In this document: piece by piece, positions 1 through 8,806 of the stretch
How the letters are laid out: the number at the start of each line of letters is the position of its first letter
Position numbering within the stretch: position 1 is the first letter of the stretch
Source of the DNA: JAGQLF01 sp964635995
Lineage (GTDB): Bacteria; Patescibacteriota; Dojkabacteria; J137
Assembly: GCA_964635995.1 (NCBI GenBank)
Contig: CAZWRA010000032.1
Span: 1-13,181 of the forward strand
Direction of reading: 5' to 3'
DNA length: 13,181 bases
The notes under the pieces: generated by a model
What the model saw: the letters and a program-made list of their open reading frames with translations, nothing else
Database searches by the model: none
Told to the model about the DNA's origin: nothing
Translations under genes and position numbers: made by a program

Positions 1-56
1 TTGCAAGCAATTTCGACCGCAAAAGTGGGGATTATCTTCCTTTAGTTTACAAAATT
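1..56. other. Window edge, no gene supported
   Basis: Frames on both strands are open for a short distance at the window edge (plus 1-45 to a TAG; minus, a Cys-containing stretch with CGRNC). Neither has a start in the window or enough length to judge. One may be the end of a gene lying outside. Confidence 0.3.
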
Positions 57-803
57 CTATTTATAATAATTTAATAAAGGTATATACTCATTAAACCCAA
101 ATCTTATTAACAGATTTTCAGTTGAAGCATCAGCATAATCTATATAAATATTTTCCATAAAGAAGACAAAATAATTTCCTAAAATTGAAACAATCTCTCT
201 ATTTGTATTGAAATCATCCTGACAATCAAATCCTATGTATTCTATTGTAATAACTTCAAAGTCGTTTAGTGGATGGTACATTGTTGTAATACATTCATCA
301 TTATTAGCTTTATCTGTTCCGAATGCATAATCTATAATTCCAATTCTGTCTTGGTCTATAACTAAATCAATGTATTGAGAATTTACTCTTTCAAAAAGAT
401 CTGCTCTTGTATTATCAATTTTTGAATCAGCAGCATATGTATGAACTTGAACAATAAACCCTTGTTCATCATTTAATCTATAGAAACATTGAAGAGGAAC
501 ATTAGTATATGGGTCTAATTTTGAAATTTCTAGTGAATACTCGCCTTCATACAAATTAGTAAATCTTGGATCTTCTAAATTTCCTTCATGGAATAGGATT
601 TCACAATCTGTTCTTAACAATCCTTCTAAAATTGTTGGAAACAAATCTCTAGTTGTCTGTTCTACAAAACCTGAAACTCCTACATCCGAATCCTCGTTAA
701 CTGAATCGTTCCTTCCATCTAAGGCTAATAAAATTAAAAAAGCTAAAATCGCTATTGTAGTCACTACTATATATGTAAGAGGTGTGAATTTGTTTTTATT
801 CAT
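57..803 (-). CDS. Gene F: membrane-anchored exported protein, family not recognised
   Basis: This is a 248-aa protein of no family I recognise. A short basic N-terminus is followed by one hydrophobic segment at about residues 10-28 and then a soluble, acidic region of about 220 residues. I infer a type II signal-anchor topology with the bulk outside the cell. No lipobox cysteine follows the hydrophobic segment. Four cysteines (67, 106, 171, 194) all lie in the exported part and could form disulfides. The ATG start lies 10 nt after the stop of gene E, so the two are probably cotranscribed. No good Shine-Dalgarno sequence is visible. The reading frame is intact, unlike genes A, C and D of the same block. 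It is the last gene of the block. Function is unknown; the location call is inference from the hydrophobicity pattern. Confidence 0.8.
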   Translation of the reverse strand: MNKNKFTPLTYIVVTTIAILAFLILLALDGRNDSVNEDSDVGVSGFVEQTTRDLFPTILEGLLRTDCEILFHEGNLEDPRFTNLYEGEYSLEISKLDPYTNVPLQCFYRLNDEQGFIVQVHTYAADSKIDNTRADLFERVNSQYIDLVIDQDRIGIIDYAFGTDKANNDECITTMYHPLNDFEVITIEYIGFDCQDDFNTNREIVSILGNYFVFFMENIYIDYADASTENLLIRFGFNEYIPLLNYYK

Positions 804-813
804 TATAGTTTAA

Positions 814-1545
814 CTAATTATTATTACGTTTTTGTTTAATTTTTTCTTCAACGCTACTTCTAAAAGAAGTATTTAAATATCGTTCAAGAATATTTTGTTT
901 AAGTACATATTGCAGTATGATTGTAATTATTGCAACAAAAATGAAAAAAACACCGTAAGATAAGCCTTGATCTTCAAAGAATAAGTTTGTTGTAGGTAAG
1001 CCGCCTCCGCTACTTGATCCTCCTGTTCCTCCTCCTGTACTTCCACTAACTCCGGTATTACCTCCTCCACTAGAAACATTTCCTACATTAACATTAAAAA
1101 GTAATCCTACATGAGGATCAAATCCTGATTCAGAAAGATAACCATTGTCCGAAAAACCTCGAATCTCTACATTCCCATTTGCTGTTGCATTTAAAACAAC
1201 AACACCTAAACTTTCTACGTCAGAAATAGTATTTCCTGTAGCTTTTGTTAAATCTACACAAAGAGCTTGAGCTGTAAAAAGTGCACCTCCTGAACACGTT
1301 CCGATTTCAGGTCCCCATGTTGCCTCAAGTGGAGGAATGTATTGCGCTACAGTTAAACCTGAACCAATGTTCAAAGAAATCTGAGCTGTTGTATATCCAG
1401 CCGCTGTTGGTCTTGCAGTTAAATTTAATACGACAGAATCTCCAATATTAACCTGACTATCCCCAGAAACTTGCGTTGCATTAACATTAACGCTTACTAA
1501 TGGTGTAACTAAAACAAAGACCAAAATTGTTAAAATTGCATTCAT
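814..1545 (-). CDS. Gene E: secreted, C-terminally anchored surface protein with possible cohesin-like domain
   Basis: From the ATG at 1545 this is 243 aa. Residues 1-23 look like a signal peptide with a hydrophobic core and a VNA cleavage site. Residues about 24-155 are a beta-rich domain. Its opening (VSGDSQVNIGDSVVLNLTA) and a following strand-rich pattern resemble cohesin or related Ig-like surface modules; this is a weak, memory-based resemblance. A Gly/Ser linker (about 157-183) leads to a transmembrane helix (about 198-215) and a basic cytoplasmic tail ending KQKRNNN. The layout is that of a wall-less or thin-wall surface display protein. Two cysteines (84, 96) could pair. A longer frame begins at a TTG at 1614. 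I reject that start because the extra 23 codons overlap the end of gene D and translate a hairpin repeat, while the ATG places the signal peptide exactly at the N-terminus. It ends TAG, 10 nt before gene F. Confidence 0.75.
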   Translation of the reverse strand: MNAILTILVFVLVTPLVSVNVNATQVSGDSQVNIGDSVVLNLTARPTAAGYTTAQISLNIGSGLTVAQYIPPLEATWGPEIGTCSGGALFTAQALCVDLTKATGNTISDVESLGVVVLNATANGNVEIRGFSDNGYLSESGFDPHVGLLFNVNVGNVSSGGGNTGVSGSTGGGTGGSSSGGGLPTTNLFFEDQGLSYGVFFIFVAIITIILQYVLKQNILERYLNTSFRSSVEEKIKQKRNNN

Positions 1546-1551
1546 ACTGAG

Positions 1552-1572
1552 ATGCTGAAACAAGTTCAGTAT
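1552..1572. repeat. Hairpin repeat copy 1, between genes D and E
   Basis: Arms ATGCTGAA (1552-1559) and TTCAGTAT (1565-1572) can pair over 8 bp with one G-T wobble around the loop ACAAG. The core is the same as that of the copy at 13011-13031 on the opposite strand (CTGAACTTGTTTCAG). It sits in the 58-nt gap between the stop of gene D and the ATG of gene E. It may act as an RNA processing or stability hairpin within the operon; that role is inference. Confidence 0.7.
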
Positions 1573-1603
1573 TGCGCTTTTTTTACAGACTAAGAACTTT
1601 TTT

Positions 1604-2367
1604 TCATTCAGCAATATTAGGAACTGAAATATTTTCTTGAATGCTTACTGGATATTCATCCATCTCTACATCGCTTGGTATTACATTTTCTAAAACTTCT
1701 ATTACTTTTAAAACTTTATTAAAAGCATCTTTATCTATATCCTTTAGACTATCACCAATCTCAGTTTCAAGTAAACTTTTTTTCCAGATCCATAAAATGC
1801 AATTACTCCTAAATCATTCTCAACAATAAGAGGAACTTTATAATTTAAGTTATGAAGCTCACCTGTAGACTCTTTTGTAATTAAAAAGTATTTAGGAAGT
1901 TTTTCTCTTGTCTTAAAAATATCGAACTCTTCTGTTCCAAAGATTTTAATGTATCTATTCTTATCAAATTTTGAAGGATCATATACTTCATAGAGTTTAA
2001 CTGTTTCTAAGCTAGGTAAAAGTTCAACTATTTTACCTCTAAATTCTTCAAAGTCCGTTAACTCATATCCATCCATAAGTTCTATCTTCTCTTTACCTAC
2101 ATGAACAAATATTTTTGTTACATCGACTGAGATTTCTTCAGTAGAAATAGGAAGTTTTAAAAGTAAACCTTCTTCAGTTATATAAATAAACATAAAGATG
2201 CCTCCTTTTTCATCTCTTACAAAGATCGGCATACTTTTTCTAGATAAAGCCCCATAAATCATAAACATTGTTAGCCTATATAGACTTCTTCTATCTATTG
2301 TTTTATACCCACTTAGTAAGTGAGTTATTAAAGAGACTGTTATTTGTTCTGTTTTAAGTATTTCCAT
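1604..2367 (-). pseudogene. Gene D: about 254-aa protein of unknown function, one frameshift
   Basis: The ATG at 2367 follows the TAA of gene C directly with no gap, so translation is probably coupled. The frame is open for 207 codons. It then leaves sense at a run of seven A on the coding strand (plus positions 1777-1783) and stops at 1744. Adding one A restores about 50 more codons (GSGKKSLLETEIGDSLKD onward) to a TGA at 1606-1604. The restored tail is acidic, helical and fits the style of the upstream part. The protein has no signal peptide and no clear membrane helix. The N-terminal half is mixed, with an MFMIYG strand-like hydrophobic patch; the C-terminal 50 residues are predicted helical. 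I do not recognise the family. The frameshift may be real, a homopolymer error or a slippage site. Confidence 0.7.
1744..2367 (-). CDS. Gene D, open N-terminal part as written (207 aa)
   Basis: This is the part of gene D that is open without correction. The last nine residues before the stop at 1744 (after GSGKK) are out-of-frame translation and should not be used in searches. A product of this length would lack the acidic C-terminal tail described for the full gene. The start is fixed by the TAA-ATG junction with gene C. Confidence 0.7.
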   Translation of the reverse strand: MEILKTEQITVSLITHLLSGYKTIDRRSLYRLTMFMIYGALSRKSMPIFVRDEKGGIFMFIYITEEGLLLKLPISTEEISVDVTKIFVHVGKEKIELMDGYELTDFEEFRGKIVELLPSLETVKLYEVYDPSKFDKNRYIKIFGTEEFDIFKTREKLPKYFLITKESTGELHNLNYKVPLIVENDLGVIAFYGSGKKVYLKLRLVIV

Positions 2368-2443
2368 TTATTTTGCTGCTCTTAGATCTTTAAGTTCGTT
2401 ATTTAATCTATCCAAATCATCTTTTCGCTTGTTATAGTCATCT

Positions 2444-3361
2444 TCACGTTTTTTTTAAATCATTAAATCTATTTCTTACTGCATTTAATCTATCCAGATC
2501 TAACTGACTAGGAAATGGTGGCATTGGATTTACGTTCTGATTTGTAGCTTGGTGAGCCTGTAATTCAGCCACTAAGTTAACTAACTCTGTCTGCTGTAGT
2601 TGATTTAAACCGTTTTGATATCCTTGACCTGTCATCCTATTGTAATCTCTCTTATCCTGGCCACTTAGTGCTCTTCTAGCTCTAACTTGTTGAATTTCAT
2701 TCAGTTTATTATTTATAGCCCGTCTTTTTTGTTCCTTTTCAGCATCAGCCTGTACACCTTCAGTTGTTTTCAAGAACTGTAATCTTGCAGGTAGAAATCT
2801 TCCTGGTAATAAATTTAGAGGTCTTCTTACTAGCATTCTTCCAACTCCTCTATTGTTCAAAATTCCATCGAAAAGTGCACCGATAGACACCCCTGCGAGT
2901 CCTAAACCAAAAACAACACCCATTTCTTGACCAAGTTCAGTTTTATAAATTCCTAAGCTAAATTCTCGATCAAGTTTTCTAACAATGTCATCTCCAATTT
3001 GTTGAACACCCTCTACAAATCCATTAACAACCCTTCCTAGATCTTCATATCTATCTCCTGCCCAGTCTCTTAATTTATCAAAATCCCACGGATTTCCATC
3101 TGTTCTTGTTACTTCCTCATTAAGCTCAACGGTTAAAGAAATTCTTTGAGTTTCAGGTAATGTTTGTGCTACGAGGATAGTTTGAGTTTCAACATTCTGA
3201 ACAACATTTTGTGTAAATGTAATAACTCCATCTTGAAGTTCAACTCCTTCAGGCAAATTAGCTATATCGAATTGTTGTCCATTTGCAAGTTGTAAATAAA
3301 GAACTGGGTTTCCTCCTCTTGGATTAGGAGCCTCGACTAAATACGCCCCTCGTAAACTCAC
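2444..3361 (-). CDS. Gene C segment 6: C-terminal part with hydrophobic Gly-rich helix and coiled coil
   Basis: This 305-codon piece is open after the TGA at 3415-3413, and its frame extends upstream of the ATG to that stop. Residues 1-90 of the piece are beta-rich. Residues about 95-140 are helical (PWDFDKLRDWAGDRYEDLGR). Residues 148-168 (GVVFGLGLAGVSIGALFDG) form a Gly-spaced hydrophobic helix. It is followed by a basic patch (RMLVRRPLNLLPGR) and a long charged helix. It runs into the A8 run at 2449-2456. Removing one A continues the helix for about 30 residues (KKREDDYNKRKDDLDRLNNE) to AAK and a TAA abutting gene D, which is why I consider the stop at 2444 false. Confidence 0.7.
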   Translation of the reverse strand: MSLRGAYLVEAPNPRGGNPVLYLQLANGQQFDIANLPEGVELQDGVITFTQNVVQNVETQTILVAQTLPETQRISLTVELNEEVTRTDGNPWDFDKLRDWAGDRYEDLGRVVNGFVEGVQQIGDDIVRKLDREFSLGIYKTELGQEMGVVFGLGLAGVSIGALFDGILNNRGVGRMLVRRPLNLLPGRFLPARLQFLKTTEGVQADAEKEQKRRAINNKLNEIQQVRARRALSGQDKRDYNRMTGQGYQNGLNQLQQTELVNLVAELQAHQATNQNVNPMPPFPSQLDLDRLNAVRNRFNDLKKT

Positions 3362-3412
3362 ATTTCTTCCTCCAAGTACTGTATTAATATCTCCTCTGAT
3401 TGGATAAGCTAT

Positions 3413-4225
3413 TCATCCAGAAACTGGCTGTCCTCCAACTGTTAATTGTCCTCCTTGAACAACATACGGATAAGCTGTTTGAACTACTTCTGCAGCTGTT
3501 CCTATACCAGGTATCGTTGTTCCTTGTTCAATCCCAGAAATCTCTCTTATTATGTTTAGTTCTGGAGTTCCTATATATCTATTAACTGTTGTATCAGCAC
3601 TTATATATCCCCTAGGTCTGTTATCAATATAATTTTGAATTGCTTCCGAAGGACTAATGTTTCCAGCTCTTATTTCATCTAAATTAAATGCAACTGTTTG
3701 CTGTGCCATTGCTAGATAAGAGTTAATATGTTCTTCTACTGTTCCTTCTGGAAGAGTTACTCCAAGTTCCTTAAGATAGTTAGGATTATTTCTTAATAAG
3801 TTAGCAACTTCAATAGCTGCTCTTCGCTCAATCGCTGCTCCATGCCCTTGTGAATTTATCCATCTTTCAATAACATCATTTTGAGCCCAGTTTGTTGTAG
3901 TTCCAGGTGTAACGACAGTCTCTCCAGTTAGAACATAATTTACTGGAGTAGCTTCTATTCCTTGAACAGTTCCAGATGTAATTGTTACAACTTGACCAGG
4001 TGTTGTCGTTGTAGTATTAGTTGTTGATTCACCACCTCCAGCAGTATTTGTTCCTGCTTCATTATTAAGTGTTTGATCAATAACGGCTGTAGATTGAGTA
4101 GGAGTAGTAGCTGGTAGAGGTTGGAACTCTGGTGCACTACTTCTTACATAGTTAATCTCATATGTATCTGGATTAAATGTAACTGCATTTTGTCCGCTAA
4201 TTCCAAGTTCACTCATTCTCTGCAT
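3413..4225 (-). CDS. Gene C segment 5: Thr/Gln-rich linker and helical domain
   Basis: This piece is open for 270 codons from an internal ATG at 4225, and the frame is open upstream to the TAA at 4306-4304. Residues about 30-110 are rich in Thr, Gly, Gln and Asn (GGGESTTNTTTTTPGQV) and look like a flexible linker. Residues about 115-200 are helical (AIERRAAIEVANLLRNNPNY). The end is beta-rich. It finishes at GGQPVSG-TGA, after which the same frame reads IAYPIRGDINTVLGG without a break, so the TGA is likely a changed TGG. The internal ATG is not a convincing start. Confidence 0.65.
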   Translation of the reverse strand: MQRMSELGISGQNAVTFNPDTYEINYVRSSAPEFQPLPATTPTQSTAVIDQTLNNEAGTNTAGGGESTTNTTTTTPGQVVTITSGTVQGIEATPVNYVLTGETVVTPGTTTNWAQNDVIERWINSQGHGAAIERRAAIEVANLLRNNPNYLKELGVTLPEGTVEEHINSYLAMAQQTVAFNLDEIRAGNISPSEAIQNYIDNRPRGYISADTTVNRYIGTPELNIIREISGIEQGTTIPGIGTAAEVVQTAYPYVVQGGQLTVGGQPVSG

Positions 4226-4303
4226 AAAAGCAGGATTTATATTTCCATTAGCTAATTCTCTTTCAATATTTCCAATTCTTAAAACATTTCCACCTCTATC
4301 GAA

Positions 4304-6535
4304 TTAAATAGGAACATTTTCTCTTCCAATCATTACCGCAATTCTATTTGCTGTTAGGTTAATATTCGAAGGTGAGTTTACTATTACAACAAGATCACCA
4401 GCTTCTACTTCAACATTATCCGGAACAATATATCGAATATTTCCTGCAACAGCTAATTCCTGAACATCCCCCTGAATAGCCAGCTCATTTTGTTGTAGAA
4501 GTAATTGTGAACCTGGAGCAGAATCTCCTCGATAAACAAATTGTATTCCATCTTGATCAGGGCCTAAAACAACAATATCGTTACTATCTAAATCATCATA
4601 ATATTCATATCCTGCAGGTAATGAAAGTTGTCCTGACTCACTTGGATCAGCTCCAAAAGGTAATTCGATAACTGTTGGTACTCCATTTCCTCCAGCAGGT
4701 TCGATAACATTAGCTACATAATAAGGCTCAAATTCTAAACCTCCTCCGTTATCTACAAGATGATAAGCATAAGGAGGCACTGCATCTGGGGCGCTATTAA
4801 AGAAAATTCCATTTCCACCCTGTGAGTAAGTTTCATTATTAATTACAGCTTCATAATAAGTTCCTTGAGGAGTATCGATAACGTTTATCCGTTCACCTCC
4901 CTCTAGAGTAAAATATCTATCTCCAGTATTTTGATCAACGATTAGATACTCTTCGAAAGATCTTCCAACTTCTTCGTTATTTACATTAAGAACGACCATC
5001 TCTCCTTCAGCGATTAGATTTCCGTTCATATCATAAATAAATCTTTCATCACCAATTTGTGTATATGATCTTTGTCCTGGAAGAGCATCCTGATCTACTC
5101 CTATTACTTCTGTTTGAACTAATCTTAATGTTTCATTTGGGTTTGTAGGATCAGGAATCTCAATATAATCTGGACTTAATCCCACAACATTTCCATTTTC
5201 GATTGCTTCCTCAACAACAGCTCCATTATAAAAAGCAGCTCTATTTCCATCATTATCCAAAACTTCATAAACTCCCCCTCTATTTACAATAATTTCGTTT
5301 TCATTAATTCTAAATCCAATAGGTTTTCCTTCAACATAAACTGTATCGATTCCTGTATCTCCTCTAGGAACAAGCATAATATTATCAGTATTAACTCCAG
5401 CTATTTCCTTAATAGTTTGACTAGCTTCTTCAGTTAAAGGCAGATTAGGGGTAACAGTTACATATTCGCCATTTCCATTCCAATCAACAACAATTTCTTC
5501 AGTATTAACCTCTGTAGTTAGAGTTCCTAAACCTTCAACTAAACTTCCTCCAAGATGATCTGGTTGTCCATCTCTTAAGAATTCTCCGAATCCAGTTCTT
5601 GGGTGTTGTAATGGAACTGTTTGTGAATTTTCTATTTCTATCCAGAATGCATTTCCTTCAGTATTAACAGCTAAGGCATTTCCAGGAGCAACTAACCTTT
5701 CCGCAACGTCATTAGGTAGATTTAAATTTGGTTGTACTTCTGCGACCCCTGATAAAATTTCAACATTTTGAGCTGCAGCAGTTGCATCAATCTGCACATT
5801 TGGATCATTAATAACGTCTAATAAATCGTTATAAATACCTGACTGAGCCCCATAAATTGCACCTCCCCTGATAGCCGCAGCTTGAGCTCCAATTCCCCAT
5901 GCAGCTCCAGTAATTTCACCAACTTCTCCTCTTTGAGTAACGTTTCCTCTCCATAGATTTCTAAAGTTTCTGTTGTTATCCCTTACTTCCCCTTGAATTA
6001 AAGGTTGAGTTCCATTAACACCTACTGTAAGACTCCTTGCACTTGCTCTAACTAGTGTTTGAGATAAGCCTAACGAAGTTAGCATTCTTAATGCCCAAGT
6101 TGTCGCCATTTCTGCAGTTGGGTTTAAGCCTTCTGCAGGAATTACACCATCAACTAAGCCAACTAAAGGTTCTCCGATTACTCCCCGAGCTAAGTCAGGA
6201 AGTAGGAAATAAGATGCGAAACCAGAAATTGCAGAACTTAAATAAACAGATCTTTTCATTCTATTCCATGCCTCTTCTCCATATCTTTCTTTAAAGTCCC
6301 CTCTTTGAATTCCAGCTCTTAAATAAGAAGCTCCGACTAAACTAGCAAATCTAGTAAATTCAATTGAACCTAGAGGTCCAGCTCCAGCTAACGCAGCTCC
6401 TCCAGTTAAAGATGCAGCTGATCCAGCAATGCTTAAGCCTAATGCAACTCCATGTTCAACTACTCGTAACTTTGATAGTCTACCTCCTACAGGTTCTCTA
6501 AAATTAATAATTCCACTTAAACCTGTCTCACTCAA
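4304..6535 (-). CDS. Gene C segment 4: hydrophobic Gly/Ala helices and long beta-rich region (743 codons)
   Basis: This is the largest uninterrupted piece, open from the TGA at 6895-6893 with a possible TTG at 6535. The upstream 119 codons are clearly coding (for example NREELNTAQRLFLNFREF), so the TTG is not the natural start. Residues about 24-55 and 96-131 of the piece are Gly/Ala-rich hydrophobic stretches with small-residue spacing (ALGLSIAGSAASLTGGAALA), which could be membrane-inserting or tightly packed helices. From about residue 240 onward it is acidic and beta-rich with recurring short units of the type Y-x-V-x-D-x-x-G. It ends RENVPI-TAA, followed in frame by FDRGGNVLRIGNIE. Confidence 0.7.
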   Translation of the reverse strand: MSETGLSGIINFREPVGGRLSKLRVVEHGVALGLSIAGSAASLTGGAALAGAGPLGSIEFTRFASLVGASYLRAGIQRGDFKERYGEEAWNRMKRSVYLSSAISGFASYFLLPDLARGVIGEPLVGLVDGVIPAEGLNPTAEMATTWALRMLTSLGLSQTLVRASARSLTVGVNGTQPLIQGEVRDNNRNFRNLWRGNVTQRGEVGEITGAAWGIGAQAAAIRGGAIYGAQSGIYNDLLDVINDPNVQIDATAAAQNVEILSGVAEVQPNLNLPNDVAERLVAPGNALAVNTEGNAFWIEIENSQTVPLQHPRTGFGEFLRDGQPDHLGGSLVEGLGTLTTEVNTEEIVVDWNGNGEYVTVTPNLPLTEEASQTIKEIAGVNTDNIMLVPRGDTGIDTVYVEGKPIGFRINENEIIVNRGGVYEVLDNDGNRAAFYNGAVVEEAIENGNVVGLSPDYIEIPDPTNPNETLRLVQTEVIGVDQDALPGQRSYTQIGDERFIYDMNGNLIAEGEMVVLNVNNEEVGRSFEEYLIVDQNTGDRYFTLEGGERINVIDTPQGTYYEAVINNETYSQGGNGIFFNSAPDAVPPYAYHLVDNGGGLEFEPYYVANVIEPAGGNGVPTVIELPFGADPSESGQLSLPAGYEYYDDLDSNDIVVLGPDQDGIQFVYRGDSAPGSQLLLQQNELAIQGDVQELAVAGNIRYIVPDNVEVEAGDLVVIVNSPSNINLTANRIAVMIGRENVPI

Positions 6536-6892
6536 ACCAGTAACGTTAGCTACATCAGCTCCTACAGTAAATCCATTTCGTTCAATTATATACTTAAGCT
6601 TGCTTGCCTCATTATTACCTGCCTCAACCGCATTAGTATTAATTACAAAGTCGTGATTCCTATAAATTCCAGTAAATTCTCTAAAGTTTAGAAATAGTCT
6701 TTGAGCAGTATTTAATTCTTCTCTATTAAGATAAACTACCTGACCATTTCTTTCCGTTCTATGTCTAGCAATGTATTGCCCTAGAGCGTATCGATTTTGT
6801 CTTTCTCCATTATCATCAACAGGTCTCTCTAATTTATCTATTAATCTCTGAGTACCTAAAACATTTCTAACTACTCTACTTAAAGGCCCTCG

Positions 6893-7810
6893 TCATCCGT
6901 ATTGTCTATTTTGAGCTATTGCTTCTTGTTGAGCGTCAGCTTCTTTGGCTCTTCTAGCTTTAGCTCGAGTTTCTCTCCACTCTAAATATCGAGTGTGTCT
7001 TTTCTGTCTCTCTTGGTTAAGTCCTTCACGCTCAGTTTTCCTAGTTTCATTTAATGTTCTCTTTTCGGTTCTTCTTTCACGATTAGCTTGCCTCATCCTT
7101 TGGTCACGAGCCCAAAATCCTTGCCATGCTTGAATCAATCTAGCACCTCTAACTAATCTAGCACCTTCATTAGCTTCTTCTTCTAGCATCTCCTCAAGTT
7201 CTATGAATTGGACTCGAACTGTTAACCTATCTAATCTTTGTACCTGAAATTGATGTATTTCAACACCATCGGGCAATGGTAATCTATTATAAAAAATACC
7301 ATTATTTCCAACAATAACGATTAGTTCATTAGCTATAAGCTTAGCTAAATTGCTAAGTCTATTATTATTGGTTTCATCACCTATTCTTCCTCTAGACAAA
7401 AATAATATTCTAGCTTTTGTCTGTCTTTCTCTTAAATTTATAATATGCTCTAAAATTTGATCAGCATTCTCAGGATTCCTTTCTAATCCTTGGTTAGCTT
7501 TATTAATAAACTGTCTCATAAATCTGTTTACATCCTGAGGTCGAATATCATTGAAATTTATATCTTCAAGAGAGAAATCCTCTTCATTTTGTAATCTTTG
7601 AATATATTCTTCAAAAGTCTCACCTTCTGTCATCACTGGTAGTTGCTTATTAGCTTTTAAAAAGGTTTCAAAATTTAGATTATTTACATTATTTGCAGGA
7701 TTGTTTCTATTAATATATCTTCTACTTAATCTAGCTGTTGTTGTATCGTCGACTCCTAATTCTTCAAGTGCACCCATTTTTTCAGCGTAAGTTAAGTTTG
7801 GAACATCCAT
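6893..7810 (-). CDS. Gene C segment 3: helical region ending in a very basic charged helix
   Basis: This is a 305-codon piece with an internal ATG at 7810. The frame is open upstream to TGA 7876-7874 and reads ELLSLLINSRREGRRYEAQK just before the ATG, so the ATG is probably not the start. The first 170 residues are helical and Asn/Glu-rich. A short beta region (LIVIVGNNGIFYNRLPLPDG) follows. Residues about 215-300 form a long Arg/Lys/Glu/Gln helix (RERRTEKRTLNETRKTEREG) that is strongly basic and likely a coiled coil. It ends RQYG-TGA with RGPLSRVVRNVLG continuing in frame. Confidence 0.7.
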   Translation of the reverse strand: MDVPNLTYAEKMGALEELGVDDTTTARLSRRYINRNNPANNVNNLNFETFLKANKQLPVMTEGETFEEYIQRLQNEEDFSLEDINFNDIRPQDVNRFMRQFINKANQGLERNPENADQILEHIINLRERQTKARILFLSRGRIGDETNNNRLSNLAKLIANELIVIVGNNGIFYNRLPLPDGVEIHQFQVQRLDRLTVRVQFIELEEMLEEEANEGARLVRGARLIQAWQGFWARDQRMRQANRERRTEKRTLNETRKTEREGLNQERQKRHTRYLEWRETRAKARRAKEADAQQEAIAQNRQYG

Positions 7811-8121
7811 TATTTTTTGAGCCTCGTATCTTCTACCTTCTCTTCTTGAATTAATTAAAAGTGATAAAAGTTCTCAATATTTATCATCATTTTCTGCTAA
7901 GTTTAAAAGATCTTTTTCATTTAGCATGCCACTTCTAACCTGCTCAGAAAGCTCTGCATGTTCTTCTTGTGTAAGGGATCTGACACGAGATACTAGGTCC
8001 TCATACGATTGAAACGCATTCGGCGCATCCTCCAAGGCAGGAAGTAGATTCCTCTAAGCATCTGCTAATAACTTATTTAAATACTGACGTTCTCCTAAGT
8101 TAAGACCTGAATTTTTATCAT

Positions 8122-8427
8122 TTATGGTTCTTCTAAGCTCTTCAGCTTCTTCAATATTCGTAATTTTTCTACAATAGATTCATACTCGTCAACACATAAT
8201 CTTTCAGATGCATCTTCATCCTCTGTTTCAATTAAATCAACTGCCTCAGGTTGTTCTTCAATATTTCCCTCGACGTCCCCGCCATCTTGCACATTACCGT
8301 CTTCTTCATCAGGTGTAATTGCTAGTTTATCGGCAACGATAGTTGGTGTTATAGTTGCAGGATCAACAATCTCTGGTCCTGGTTGAGGAGTTGTTGCATC
8401 AGGCTCATCTATCAAACTAACTAGCAC
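8122..8427 (-). CDS. Gene C segment 2: acidic Pro/Thr/Asp-rich linker, out of frame at its end
   Basis: This is a 101-codon piece from an internal ATG at 8427; the true frame runs from TAA 8661-8659 or from 8814. It is Pro/Thr/Asp/Glu-rich (DATTPQPGPEIVDPATITPT), a likely disordered linker. After IVEK the frame is lost at A5 (plus 8164-8168). The last 13 or so residues before the stop at 8122 are out of frame. Adding one A gives KITNIEEAEELRRTINDKN, which continues through GLNLGERQYLNKLLADA to the TAG at 8056. Confidence 0.6.
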   Translation of the reverse strand: MLVSLIDEPDATTPQPGPEIVDPATITPTIVADKLAITPDEEDGNVQDGGDVEGNIEEQPEAVDLIETEDEDASERLCVDEYESIVEKLRILKKLKSLEEP

Positions 8428-8457
8428 GGGTCTTCCTTGATTTCTTCCTTCAAGAGG

Positions 8458-8631
8458 AGTGAATTTTGTCTGCCCTTCTGTTCCTACAGCTGCAGTACCT
8501 TCACCACCATATCTATAAGCTTGCCCATCTCTGAGGTAAGTTTGTCCAACTACTAATTCAGTTACAGGAGATCCATCTGCATTTGTAAAACCTCCCCTAT
8601 TCCAATCTAATGTAGTTCTTACAGAACCTTT
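8458..8631 (-). other. Domain shared between gene A and gene C, copy in C
   Basis: This is the counterpart of the gene A domain, at residues about 62-119 of gene C. It contains KGSVRTTLDW, then GQTYLRDGQAYRYGGEGT and VGTEG. It starts 10 codons after the first in-frame TAA (8661-8659). This is good evidence that the frame downstream of that stop was under protein-level constraint together with its gene A relative. Confidence 0.65.
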
Positions 8632-8806
8632 TGGATTTTCATCAAAATAAGGGTTAAGTTAATTTACATCCATATCTTCGGGAATTTCATCCGCTGCAAA
8701 AAAGTTAGCATGCTGATCATAATAACCATCCGACTGTCTTTGAGCCGTGACAGCTTGTACTTCAGGCTGCGCTCCTTCTAGACCTGTTCCTGTAGTTGTA
8801 CCGTCA

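Noticed and set aside
1546..1614. TTG start of gene E at 1614
   Set aside because: The extension overlaps the gene D end, is a translated hairpin repeat and would bury the signal peptide 23 residues into the protein.
6055..6294. Plus-strand frames inside the block (for example 6055-6294, 6429-6656, 6945-7133, 8796-9059, 9854-10081, 3400-3585, 1641-1829)
   Set aside because: They are antisense to longer, better-supported minus-strand coding sequence and have Leu/Ser/Phe-rich shadow composition.
7060..7140. Eukaryote-like IQ motif in gene C (IQAWQGFWAR)
   Set aside because: The Gly-Arg spacing does not match the IQ consensus, and a Trp/Arg-rich charged helix explains it.
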